Assembly (NCBI GenBank): GCA_014799475.1 | Contig: JAAVHX010000031.1 | Span: 1-62,836, forward strand | DNA length: 62,836 nucleotides | Direction: 5' to 3' | Source: Clostridiales bacterium | GTDB lineage: Bacteria > Bacillota > Clostridia > Oscillospirales > Oscillospiraceae | Shown: piece by piece, positions 51,392 through 59,193 of the stretch | Numbering within the stretch: the stretch's first letter is position 1 | Layout of the letters: every line of letters begins with the position of its first letter | Program-made: the position numbers and the translations under genes | The notes under the pieces: generated by a model | The model's input: only the letters and a program-made list of their open reading frames with translations | Databases searched by the model: none | Told to the model about the DNA's origin: nothing

Positions 51392-52417
51392 TCAATTATT
51401 CATCGGACCTCTGATCCTGCTTATGGTACTGTTAACAAAAAACGCGAATACTCCAGAACAGCTGCATACGAAAATAGGCGCCCCCCACAAAAAAATCGAC
51501 GTGGATCCCAGTCCACACTTAATTGCAATCAGCCATACTATGCGGACAAAAAATATATGGGACAGATAAATCAACATGGAAAGTCTATGGCCGATATAGG
51601 ATATACACTTCATCCATCTTGCTTCCGCAAAAGGATATGTCATCGCCAGCAAGAAAAAGCCAGTGGAAGTAAATACTGTGCTGAGATGAAAATCCATGTA
51701 TTGCCTCGAAATAAAATATTCCGCCGTCATGAGTATCCCGCCCAAAATAACGATCAGAATGGACTTTAGCCAGTTGATCCGTTCCTTTATATACGCCTCC
51801 AGCTTGGCAAGCAACGAACCATACAGTGTGAGAGGCAGACCAAACAGGAGCGCACTGCGAAACAGATAGACATCAGCGTTAATATCAAAATGATTTTGCC
51901 AGTAAAATCTTCCCCCAATTTGCAGACCCAACAGAACAGGGATCAGAAAATATAACATCTTTTTTACATTGTTTCTGTTCCAAAACACATACAGGATGCA
52001 ATATGTCCAAAAGGCCGCATACAGATACCACAATACTCCTTCGAAGAGGGTACCGTAAAACAATATCCTGACCGGGTGCTCGAAAACAGGCAATTCCTTC
52101 AAGTAATCTATAACGCTGATCTCACCGAGCAGCAAGGTATGCAGGCAGTTCCACAAACCATAGAAAAGTTCTGCCAAAAGCAGCAGTTTTAATATGCTGA
52201 AAGCCTTCTTTTTAATCCAGACACGGTCTTTAGTATAGCAATAGTAGCCGCTTATCATGAAAAAAAGAGGGACTGGAAACCTGCATGAATATCCAATAAT
52301 ATCGCCCACTATTCCTAGAAAATGGCGGCAATGAAGAAATACGACAATAATGCAGCTAATTCCTTTTAAAAAATCGAATTTCCAGTTTCTTTGAATATTT
52401 GTCTGCATGGCCGGCAT
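51392..52417 (-). CDS. Acyltransferase-3-family membrane protein
   Basis: The ATG at 52417 follows GGAGGG; the upstream frame has no better site. The 341-residue protein has an N-terminal catalytic-type segment (KFDFLKGISCIIVVFLHCRH with the family His) and about ten membrane helices, ending IYLSHIFFVRIVWL. Family members transfer acyl groups to cell-surface sugars or antibiotics. Codon use is clearly AT-richer than in the flanking spoIID and tmRNA region, so it was probably acquired. It lies just beyond the 3' end of the tmRNA gene, a common integration target. Confidence 0.85.
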   Translation of the reverse strand: MPAMQTNIQRNWKFDFLKGISCIIVVFLHCRHFLGIVGDIIGYSCRFPVPLFFMISGYYCYTKDRVWIKKKAFSILKLLLLAELFYGLWNCLHTLLLGEISVIDYLKELPVFEHPVRILFYGTLFEGVLWYLYAAFWTYCILYVFWNRNNVKKMLYFLIPVLLGLQIGGRFYWQNHFDINADVYLFRSALLFGLPLTLYGSLLAKLEAYIKERINWLKSILIVILGGILMTAEYFISRQYMDFHLSTVFTSTGFFLLAMTYPFAEARWMKCISYIGHRLSMLIYLSHIFFVRIVWLIAIKCGLGSTSIFLWGAPIFVCSCSGVFAFFVNSTISRIRGPMNN

Positions 52418-52520
52418 ATGGTACCCTCCTGCTATACGCAAAAGTAAGTGAATAATATGTTGGGGACACTTTGCGCCATGTGAGTTCATGCTCTCCGCTA
52501 GCCTTATGGCTTAAAACGCG

Positions 52521-52566
52521 CTGTTCGGTATCGTAGTCACTCAACGCGGCTACGATACTGAACAGG
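52521..52566. terminator. Stem-loop after the tmRNA gene
   Basis: CTGTTCGGTATCGTAG / CTACGATACTGAACAG with one mismatch, about 55 bp beyond the tmRNA 3' end. On the minus strand GCGCGTTTTA follows, so it may end the ssrA transcript. Confidence 0.55.
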
Positions 52567-52619
52567 CCGCCTGGCATCACTGCCAGGACTTTCGGAATGG
52601 TACTTGTATACCTTCCATC

Positions 52620-52965
52620 TGGTGGAGGCGAGGGGAGTCGAACCCCTGTCCGAAAGCGCTTCCACAGGAACCTCTCCGAGCGCAGACGATCGTTTACATT
52701 CCCTTACTCAGGCGTGGGTCGTCACACTACTGGGCTTGGTAGAGTCATGATGCGTGGCACGGTCAACTCTTTCCGTACTCACGGGCACCACTCAGATGAC
52801 GCCCCGGCCCGGCTCGTGGTCCTTCCGGGCGGGACGGCCGCGTTAAGCCGCGGCGAGAACTACGTTATCGTCGTTCTTTAATTTATAATTGCCCGTTTTT
52901 AGGATGTCAGGCGCATCCGCTCGCTATTCCTGCTTCTGTACCCCCGTCGAAACCAGTACGCCCCC
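52620..52965 (-). ncRNA. ssrA: tmRNA (ssrA)
   Basis: The 3' end reads GACAGGGGTTCGACTCCCCT followed by CGCCTCCACCA, and the 5' end GGGGGCGTACTGGTTTCGAC; the two pair into a tRNA-like acceptor stem with one G:U. The tag reading frame (52843-52878) starts after ATTA and encodes KNDDNVVLAAA before TAA. Pseudoknot-type pairings follow. With smpB, 0.75 kb upstream on the same strand, it rescues stalled ribosomes. Confidence 0.93.
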
Positions 52966-53170
52966 AGGCAGCCGGTAGGCTGCCGGACCGGTCGTTCGCC
53001 CGAAGGGCGAATGACGGTCCCGGCAAATGACGTCCCACGACACCTACCGATATGTCACACTTCCTCCTCTCCCCACAAAGCCTGAGGGACGGCTTTGCGA
53101 GGGCTCAGCGGCCTTCGGCCGCCTTTTATTTTCATCCGTCAGGTTTTCGTCTGTCGGAGTGAAAACCATC

Positions 53171-53689
53171 TTAAACCTTCTCCGGCGCGGGATAGTCCAC
53201 GCCCTGGGTGTCCACGGTCACCTTCTTCATCTTCTGCTCCTTCTTGGGCCGGTCGTTCCAATCCCGCTTGGCGGACACGATGGCGTCCGCCGTCTCCATG
53301 CCCTCGACCACCTTGCCAAAGGCGGCATAAGCGCCGTCCAGGTGGGGCGCGTCATCCACCATGACAAAGAACTGGCTGCCTGCGGAGTTGGGGTCCATGG
53401 TGCGGGCCATGGACAGCACGCCCCGGGTGTGGACCAGCTCGTTTTGGAATCCATTCTGGGCAAACTCACCCTTGATGGAGTACCCCGGGCCCCCCATGCC
53501 GGTGCCGTTGGGGTCGCCGCCCTGGATCATGAAGCCGGGGATCACCCGATGGAAGATCAGCCCGTCATAGAACCCGGACTGGACCAAGGAGATGAAGTTG
53601 TTCACCGTGTTGGGCGCGATTTCGGGGTACAGCTCCGCCTTCATCACGCCGCCGTTTTCCATTTCAATGGTGACGATGGGATTGCTCAT
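53171..53689 (-). CDS. Cyclophilin-type peptidyl-prolyl isomerase
   Basis: The ATG at 53689 begins MSNPIVTIEMENGGVMKAELYPE; the longer frame overlaps smpB and has no ribosome-binding site. The 172-residue product has FHRVIPGFMIQGGDPNGTGMGGPGY, SMARTMDPNSAGSQFFVMV and AFGKVVEGMETADAI, the core of the single-domain bacterial cyclophilins. It speeds proline isomerisation in protein folding. It is without a signal peptide, so cytoplasmic. It lies 22 bp from smpB and is probably co-transcribed. Confidence 0.93.
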   Translation of the reverse strand: MSNPIVTIEMENGGVMKAELYPEIAPNTVNNFISLVQSGFYDGLIFHRVIPGFMIQGGDPNGTGMGGPGYSIKGEFAQNGFQNELVHTRGVLSMARTMDPNSAGSQFFVMVDDAPHLDGAYAAFGKVVEGMETADAIVSAKRDWNDRPKKEQKMKKVTVDTQGVDYPAPEKV

Positions 53690-53711
53690 TTCAATCACAT
53701 CCCTTTCCTTT

Positions 53712-54173
53712 TCAATAGCGGCCCCGTGAGGCCCGGTCCATCTCGCGCTTGGCGTCCCGCCGGGCGGCGTCCTCCCGCTTGTCATACAGCTTCTTGCCTT
53801 TCGCCAGCGCCAGCTCCACCTTCACCCTCGGCCCGGAGAAATACAGCGACAGCGGGATCAGCGAATAGCCGTCCTGCTGCACCTTGGCCTGGAGCTTGCG
53901 GATCTCCCGGCGGTGGAGCAGCAGCTTCCGGGTGCGCCGGGGGTCCTTGTTGAAGATGTTGCCCTTTTCGTAAGGGGAGATGTGCATCCCGTACAGGAAC
54001 ATCTCCCCCTCCTTTACCGCGCAGAAGGAGTCACGCAGGTTGACGGCGCCCAGCCGGATGGATTTGACCTCGGTGCCCGCCAGCTCGATGCCGGCCTCGT
54101 ACTTGTCCTCGATGAAGTAGTCGTGGAACGCTTTCCGGTTGGAGGCGACCTGCTTGGTGGATTGCTTGCCCAT
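53712..54173 (-). CDS. smpB: SsrA-binding protein SmpB
   Basis: The ATG at 54173 follows GGGAGGG. The 153-residue product matches SmpB in length, with [57 protein letters not shown] and the basic C-terminal tail [23 protein letters not shown], which reaches into the mRNA channel. It binds the tRNA-like part of tmRNA and delivers it to stalled ribosomes. Its closeness to ssrA, separated by one gene, is typical. Confidence 0.95.
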   Translation of the reverse strand: MGKQSTKQVASNRKAFHDYFIEDKYEAGIELAGTEVKSIRLGAVNLRDSFCAVKEGEMFLYGMHISPYEKGNIFNKDPRRTRKLLLHRREIRKLQAKVQQDGYSLIPLSLYFSGPRVKVELALAKGKKLYDKREDAARRDAKREMDRASRGRY

Positions 54174-54359
54174 GTCCGGCGTCCCTCCCTTGTATCATCG
54201 TAGTATCACAGCATACCACATCGCCCGCTCGAATGCAAGGGAAAATCGCTTGAAGCAAGATTACAATTATGTTACGCCCCATTCAAAATCCGCTCTTGTT
54301 TTTGGGAGAGGAATAGCATATAATATCATAGTTTCTAGTCAGGGAAAGGGAGGACGCGT

Positions 54360-55175
54360 ATGGACACACGGCCCATCGGCGTGTTCGATTCCGGCCTGGG
54401 GGGGCTCACCGCGCTGCGGGAACTTGCCCGGATCATGCCGGATGAGGATCTGATCTACTTCGGCGACACGGGCCGGGTGCCCTACGGCGGCCGCTCTAAG
54501 GAAATTTTGGTGAAATACGCCCGGCAGGACGTGGCCTTCCTGCGCTCTTTTGACCCCAAGGCCATCGTCATCGCCTGCGGCACCGTGTCCACCACCGCCC
54601 TGGACGTGCTCCGGGAGGAAAACGACATCCCCGTGTTCGGCGTGGTGGAGCCCGCCGCCCAGGCCGCCGTCCAGCTGACGAAGAACGGCCGGGTGGGGCT
54701 GATCGGCACCAAGGCGTCCATCCGCTCCGGATCCTATGAGCGCGCCCTGGACACCCTGCGCCCCGATATGTCCATCACCGCCCGGGCCTGCCCCCTGCTG
54801 GTCCCCCTGGTGGAGAACGGCCGCTCCCGGCCCGGCGACGTGGTGGCGGAAACCGTGGTCTCCGAGTACTTAGCCCCCGTGAAAGCCGCGGGGGTGGACA
54901 CCCTGATCATGGGGTGTACCCACTATCCCCTGCTGCGGGAGGTCATCGGCGCGTACATGGGCCCGGACGTAGCCCTGGTGGACGCGGGGGAGCAGTGCGC
55001 CCGATGGGTGAAGAAGCAGCTGGAGTGGGACGGCCTGCGCAACGAGCGCCCCGGCGCGGGGCGGCACCGCTATTACGTCACCGACAGCACCGAGGACTTC
55101 GCCCCCCTGGCCTCCATCTTTCTGGGCGAGGACGTGGCCGGCGAGGTGGAGCAGATCGACATCACGGCCTATTAA
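54360..55175 (+). CDS. murI: Glutamate racemase
   Basis: The ATG at 54360 follows GGGAGG. The 271-residue product has IGVFDSGLGGLTALREL, YFGDTGRVPYGGRS, C73 in IIACGTVSTTALD and the second cysteine in IMGCTHYPLL. Two cysteines act as the acid/base pair that makes D-glutamate for peptidoglycan. In the first motif the residue after Cys is Gly instead of the common Asn (ACNT), a variant I believe is found in related Clostridia. It is followed by the DUF1934 gene and argS. Confidence 0.92.
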   Translation: MDTRPIGVFDSGLGGLTALRELARIMPDEDLIYFGDTGRVPYGGRSKEILVKYARQDVAFLRSFDPKAIVIACGTVSTTALDVLREENDIPVFGVVEPAAQAAVQLTKNGRVGLIGTKASIRSGSYERALDTLRPDMSITARACPLLVPLVENGRSRPGDVVAETVVSEYLAPVKAAGVDTLIMGCTHYPLLREVIGAYMGPDVALVDAGEQCARWVKKQLEWDGLRNERPGAGRHRYYVTDSTEDFAPLASIFLGEDVAGEVEQIDITAY

Positions 55176-55209
55176 CGCGGCGCGAGAACAGCCAATGGAG
55201 AGGATAACC

Positions 55210-55650
55210 ATGACTGACAACGTGATCATATCCATCAAAGGGAAGCAGCTGTATGCCGAGAGCAGCCCTGACGAGATCGAGCTGGTCACCTCCGGCACCC
55301 TGAAGCGGGACGGCCGGGGCGGCTTCACCGTCTCCTATCAGGAGAGCGAACTCACCGGCCTGGAGGGCACCACCACCAAGCTGCACATACGCGGCGGCAA
55401 GGTGACCCTTCTGCGGGAGGGCAACATCAACTCCCAGATGGTGTTCGAGGAGGGCAGGCGGCACCTGTCCATGTACGAGACCCCTTACGGGGAGCTGTCC
55501 ATCGGGGTGAACACCCGCCGGATGCGCTCCACCCTGGGCGAGGCGGGGGGCGATCTGGAGATCGACTACGCCATTGAGATCGACAACCTGCTGGCGGGGC
55601 AGAACCTGTTCCGCATGAACGTGAAGAAAAATCCGCCCCTGCGCCAATGA
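55210..55650 (+). CDS. DUF1934 beta-barrel protein (YwiB-like)
   Basis: The ATG at 55210 follows GGAGAGG. The 146-residue protein is all beta: NVIISIKGKQLYAESSPDEIELVTSGTLKR, FTVSYQESELTGLEGTTTKLHIRGGKVTLLREG and LEIDYAIEIDNLLAGQNLFRMNVK. These are the strands of the small DUF1934/YwiB beta-barrel that in Bacillus lies next to argS. The function is unknown, but the link with argS is conserved across Firmicutes, as here (27 bp apart). Confidence 0.85.
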   Translation: MTDNVIISIKGKQLYAESSPDEIELVTSGTLKRDGRGGFTVSYQESELTGLEGTTTKLHIRGGKVTLLREGNINSQMVFEEGRRHLSMYETPYGELSIGVNTRRMRSTLGEAGGDLEIDYAIEIDNLLAGQNLFRMNVKKNPPLRQ

Positions 55651-55677
55651 GGGCGGGCAAGAAAGGGAGTTTTTACC

Positions 55678-57426
55678 ATGGCGAATCTGATCCAGGCCGC
55701 CCGGGAACAGGTGGCCCAGCTCACACAAGCCGCTTACGAAACCGCCGCCGCCCAGGGGCTGCTCCCGGCGGGGCAGGAGATCCATGGAACCGTCGAGGTG
55801 CCCAAGGACAGCAAAAACGGGGACTTCGCCTCCTCCTTCGCCATGGCGGGGGCCAAGGCCCTGCACATGGCCCCGAGGGCCATTGCCCAGATCATCCTGG
55901 ACCACCTGGAGCTGGAGGACACTCTCTTCCAGCGGGCCGAGATCGCCGGCCCGGGGTTCCTCAACTTCTTCTACGCCCCCCGCTGGTACGGCGAGGTGCT
56001 GGGCGCCGTGGAGGCCGAGCCTGAGACATACGGCGCCTGCGATGAGGGCAAGGGCCAGCGGATCATGGTGGAATTCGTGTCCGCCAACCCCACCGGCCCC
56101 ATGCACATGGGCAACGCCCGGGGCGGCGTGCTGGGCGATACCCTGGCCAATGTGCTCTCACGGGCGGGCTGGAACGCCTGGAAGGAGTTCTATGTCAACG
56201 ACGCGGGCAACCAGGTCCACAAGTTCGCCATGTCCATCCACGCCCGGTACATGCAGCTCATCCTGGGTGAGGACAATTATCCCTTCCCCGAGGACGGCTA
56301 CCAGGGCGACGACATCCGGGAGCTGGCGAGGGCGTTCTATGAAGCCCACGGGGATGCCTACAAAGACGCCCCCGAGGACAAGTGGCTGGACGACATGAGC
56401 GCCTTCGGCCTGGAGCGCAACATCCCCAAGATGAAGGACGACCTGCGCAAGTACGGCATCGAGTACGACCAGTGGTTCTTCGAGTCGGAGCTGCACGACA
56501 CCGGCTACGTGGCCGAGACGGTGGCCCTGCTCACCGAAAAGGGCTGGACATATGAAAAGGAAGGAGCCCTGTGGCTGAACACCACAGAGCTTTTGAAGGA
56601 GAAATTCATCCGGGAGGGCAAGACCCGGGAGCAGGCGGACAAGCTGGACCTGAAGGACGACGTGCTGCGCCGGGCCAACGGGTTCTATACCTACTTCGCC
56701 GCCGACATCGCCTACCACCGCAACAAGTTCGAGAAGCGGGGCTTCGACAAGGTCATCAATGTGTGGGGCGCTGACCACCACGGCCACGTGGCCCGGCTCC
56801 AGGCGGCGCTGGACGGGCTGGGGCTGGACGGCTCCAACCGGCTGGTCATCGTGCTGATGCAGCTGGTCAACCTCTTGCAGGACGGCAAGCCGGTGCGGAT
56901 GTCTAAGCGGACGGGCAAGACCATCGCCCTCCACGACCTGCTGGACGAGATCAGCGTGGACGCCGCCCGGTACTACTTCAACAACCGCGCCGCCACCAGC
57001 CCCCTGGATTTCGACCTGGATCTGGCGGTGCGGCAGGACAGCGACAACCCGGTGTATTACGTGCAGTACGCCCACGCCCGCATCTGCTCCCTCATCGCCA
57101 ACCTGGCCGAGGACGGGGCGGCTGTGCCCCCCTGCGCCCAGGTCGACCCCACCCTGCTGTCCACCGACGAGGAACGCGCCCTGGTCAAGACCCTGGCCCA
57201 GTACCCGGAGGAGATCCGGCTGGCCGCCCGGGACTGCGACCCCAGCCGCGTCAACCGCTACCTCACCACCCTGGCCGGGGACTTCCACCGCTTCTACAAC
57301 GCCTGCCGCATGAAGGGCGAGGAGGCCGCCCTCCAGTCCGCCCGCCTCAAGCTGGCCGACTGCGCCAGGCTGGTGCTGGCCAACGGGCTGGGCCTGCTGG
57401 GGGTCGCCGCGCCCAATAAGATGTAA
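55678..57426 (+). CDS. argS: Arginyl-tRNA synthetase
   Basis: The ATG at 55678 follows AAAGGGAG. The 582-residue class I enzyme has the N-terminal add-1 tRNA-binding domain, the HIGH-type motif PTGPMHMGNARGGVLGD near 143-158, and a KMSKS-type region as VRMSKRTGKTIALHDLLDE. The C-terminal DALR anticodon-binding domain ends LVLANGLGLLGV. It attaches arginine to tRNA-Arg. It is the last gene of the murI-DUF1934-argS group. Confidence 0.95.
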   Translation: MANLIQAAREQVAQLTQAAYETAAAQGLLPAGQEIHGTVEVPKDSKNGDFASSFAMAGAKALHMAPRAIAQIILDHLELEDTLFQRAEIAGPGFLNFFYAPRWYGEVLGAVEAEPETYGACDEGKGQRIMVEFVSANPTGPMHMGNARGGVLGDTLANVLSRAGWNAWKEFYVNDAGNQVHKFAMSIHARYMQLILGEDNYPFPEDGYQGDDIRELARAFYEAHGDAYKDAPEDKWLDDMSAFGLERNIPKMKDDLRKYGIEYDQWFFESELHDTGYVAETVALLTEKGWTYEKEGALWLNTTELLKEKFIREGKTREQADKLDLKDDVLRRANGFYTYFAADIAYHRNKFEKRGFDKVINVWGADHHGHVARLQAALDGLGLDGSNRLVIVLMQLVNLLQDGKPVRMSKRTGKTIALHDLLDEISVDAARYYFNNRAATSPLDFDLDLAVRQDSDNPVYYVQYAHARICSLIANLAEDGAAVPPCAQVDPTLLSTDEERALVKTLAQYPEEIRLAARDCDPSRVNRYLTTLAGDFHRFYNACRMKGEEAALQSARLKLADCARLVLANGLGLLGVAAPNKM

Positions 57427-57445
57427 CACCCTCTGCGGGGACGGG

Positions 57446-57566
57446 GCGTTACTTTCTGCTCGTGCAGAAAGTAACCAAAGACACGCTTAGGGGGTGACCG
57501 CCGGTTCGACTTCGGGCGCTAAGGGCGCGCCCTCGCTCACAGGCGGCTTTCCCCCTAAGAACCCCC
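57446..57566 (+). repeat. 121-bp structured repeat, copy A
   Basis: It begins GCGTTACTTTCTGC-TCGT-GCAGAAAGTAAC, a hairpin, continues with CGCTTAGGGGGTGACCGCC ... GGCGGCTTTCCCCCTAAG, a second long stem, and ends AACCCCC. An inverted copy of the same length lies at 58422-58542. Stem bases differ between copies but stay paired. It sits just after the argS stop. Confidence 0.8.
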
Positions 57567-57718
57567 GGGAACGAAGGGCCCGCCGATTGCACCAGCGCGG
57601 TGACCCTTCCGGCGCGTGGGGCTTTCGCACGGATTTTCCCCTATTTGTGCTGCCGCTGATGTCCAGTTACCGAATATGATGCGGCCCACGGTTTGCGCCT
57701 AAAGGGTGCGGCTTTTCT

Positions 57719-57883
57719 TCACTCTGCTTCAATATACTGCTCCTCAGTACTCTGCTGGGCCCGCCGCAATAATTCGGCGGCCCCGGCAGAGTCGCTTTTT
57801 TCCATTAAGCGCAATGCGTCCGTGATAGCATTGAATAGCATTGCATACATTTTATGATAGGGAACGCCGGAAACTGTTTTCAA
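57719..57883 (-). CDS. Small acidic protein, 54 aa, unknown
   Basis: A TTG start at 57883 lies nine bases behind AAGGAG; an ATG at 57892 is directly on that site and less likely. The product reads MKTVSGVPYHKMYAMLFNAI, then a helix with EKSDSAGAAELLRRAQQSTE and an acidic end. No family is recognised. It is divergent from the XRE regulator gene and shares its palindromic operator region, so the two are probably co-regulated. Confidence 0.55.
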   Translation of the reverse strand: MKTVSGVPYHKMYAMLFNAITDALRLMEKSDSAGAAELLRRAQQSTEEQYIEAE

Positions 57884-57921
57884 TTGAATCATCTCCTTCT
57901 TCGCACGTTCAAATCCTTCAT

Positions 57922-57941
57922 TTGCACTTATATAAGTGCAA
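57922..57941. promoter_or_regulatory. 20-bp palindromic operator
   Basis: TTGCACTTATATAAGTGCAA is a perfect palindrome lying 38 bp from the small minus-strand gene and 70 bp from the XRE gene. It is positioned as a shared operator for the XRE protein. Confidence 0.7.
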
Positions 57942-58011
57942 TTCTAACACAAAATTAAGGTAACATCAAGTGGCAGTTTGTGCGGATATGAGTGCGAATG
58001 GAGGTGGCGGC

Positions 58012-58236
58012 GTGGATTACTCCTATGATTTTGTGGTGGGACAGCGGATTCGCACCGCCCGGGAAGCGTGCGGACTGACCCAGGAACAGCTTGCGGCCCG
58101 GCTGCAAACCTGCGGCTGCGATGTTACCCGCAGCGCCTTGGCAAAAATGGAGGTCGGCCAACGTCATATCTACGCCATTGAGCTTCGCGCTCTGCGCCAG
58201 ATTTTGAATGTACCATATGAAACGCTTCTGCCGTAG
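58012..58236 (+). CDS. XRE-family helix-turn-helix regulator (74 aa)
   Basis: The GTG at 58012 follows GGAGGTGG. The product is essentially one Cro/C1-type DNA-binding domain: FVVGQRIRTAREACGLTQEQLAARLQTCGCDVTRSALAKMEVGQRHIYAIELRALRQILNVPYETLL. A longer frame from 57970 has no ribosome-binding site. It probably binds the palindrome at 57922-57941 and represses itself and the divergent 54-aa gene. No phage genes are nearby. The locus is bracketed by the 121-bp inverted repeats. Confidence 0.8.
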   Translation: MDYSYDFVVGQRIRTAREACGLTQEQLAARLQTCGCDVTRSALAKMEVGQRHIYAIELRALRQILNVPYETLLP

Positions 58237-58421
58237 GGCAAGGGCGATCAACCCCGCCTTCTCGTAACAACGCACCATGCAGGCGTTCTCAGAAGATCCA
58301 CCCAGGAACCAGTACCCAAACCAAACAGGCCCCTGTGGGCCGGAAAATGAAATGAGTTCCATGCGTCACCCGCGCAAGCCGGAAACTGACCCCGCGCTTC
58401 TTAAGATAGCCCCCGTAAAAA

Positions 58422-58542
58422 GGGGGTTCTTAGGGGGTACGGGGCCTGTGAGCGAGGGAGCGCCCTTGGCTCCCGAAGCCGAACCGGCCCGCACCCCCTA
58501 AGCGTCCTTTTGGTTACTTTTCCCACATGGGAAAAGTAACGC
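58422..58542 (-). repeat. 121-bp structured repeat, copy B
   Basis: This is the inverted copy of 57446-57566. Read on the minus strand it begins GCGTTACTTTTCCCA-TG-TGGGAAAAGTAAC and carries CGCTTAGGGGGTGCGGGCC ... GGCCCCGTACCCCCTAAG. Relative to copy A the stem changes are on both sides, keeping base pairs. Between the XRE gene and this copy (58237-58421) I see nothing else. Confidence 0.8.
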
Positions 58543-58632
58543 CCCCGGCAGGGCCCCGCCGGAGACCCCTCTCGCTGGAAGCGGGCCGCCGGAGGCGCCC
58601 ACCCTGGCAAGGGAAAAATTTCTCATTAGGGC

Positions 58633-58661
58633 TTGCAATTGATGGCAAACCGTGGTAAACT
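58633..58661 (+). promoter_or_regulatory. Promoter of the rimP-nusA-infB operon
   Basis: TTGCAA (58633-58638) and TAAACT (58656-58661), spaced 17 bp, lie 75 bp upstream of rimP, with the leader hairpin between. Confidence 0.65.
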
Positions 58662-58684
58662 ATCATTGTATGTAAGGTAGAAGG

Positions 58685-58711
58685 GAGTGAGGCGCGCGCC
58701 TCACTCTTTCT
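58685..58711 (+). terminator. Leader terminator upstream of rimP
   Basis: GAGTGAGGCGC / GCGCCTCACTC is a perfect 22-bp palindrome followed by TTTCTTTT, in the 5' leader. NusA-dependent termination ahead of the same operon is known in Bacillus subtilis, so this could be a feedback attenuator. Confidence 0.75.
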
Positions 58712-58735
58712 TTTGAACAAAGGAGCTGACGCCAA

Positions 58736-59179
58736 ATGGCAAAGGTGACCGACGCGGTGGCCGAGCTGGCTCTGCCCATCGTGGAGCGGGCGGGCTGCAC
58801 ACTGTGGGACGTGGAATACGTCAAGGAGGCCGGGGAGTGGTTCCTCCGGGTCTACATCGACCGGGAGGGCGGCGTGGACATCGACTGCTGCGAGGCGGTC
58901 TCCCGCCCGCTGTCCGACGCCTTGGACGAGGCCGACCCCATCCAGGGCGGCTACACCTTCGAGGTGTCCTCCGCCGGGCTGGACCGGGCGCTGAAAAAGC
59001 CCGAGCATTTTCAGCAGTGCATGGGTCAAAAGGTGGATGTGAAGCTCTACCGCCCGGTGGATGGCGGCAAGGAGCGCACGGGGATCCTCACCGGGTACGA
59101 GGACGGAGCCGTCAGCGTGGACGGCGTCCGCTTTGAGAAGAAAGACGTGGCCCAGGTTCGGCTGCACGTCGAGTTTTGA
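58736..59179 (+). CDS. rimP: Ribosome maturation factor RimP
   Basis: The ATG at 58736 follows AAAGGAG. The 147-residue product has the two RimP domains: AELALPIVERAGCTLWDVEYVKEAGEWFLRVYIDREGGVDIDCCEAVSRPLSDALDE, VSSAGLDRALKKPEHF, and a C-terminal SH3-like barrel (DVKLYRPVDGGKERTGILTGYEDGAVSV). It is needed for 30S subunit maturation. It is the first gene of the nusA operon, with nusA 14 bp after its stop. Confidence 0.95.
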   Translation: MAKVTDAVAELALPIVERAGCTLWDVEYVKEAGEWFLRVYIDREGGVDIDCCEAVSRPLSDALDEADPIQGGYTFEVSSAGLDRALKKPEHFQQCMGQKVDVKLYRPVDGGKERTGILTGYEDGAVSVDGVRFEKKDVAQVRLHVEF

Positions 59180-59193
59180 AGGAGCTGAACGAC

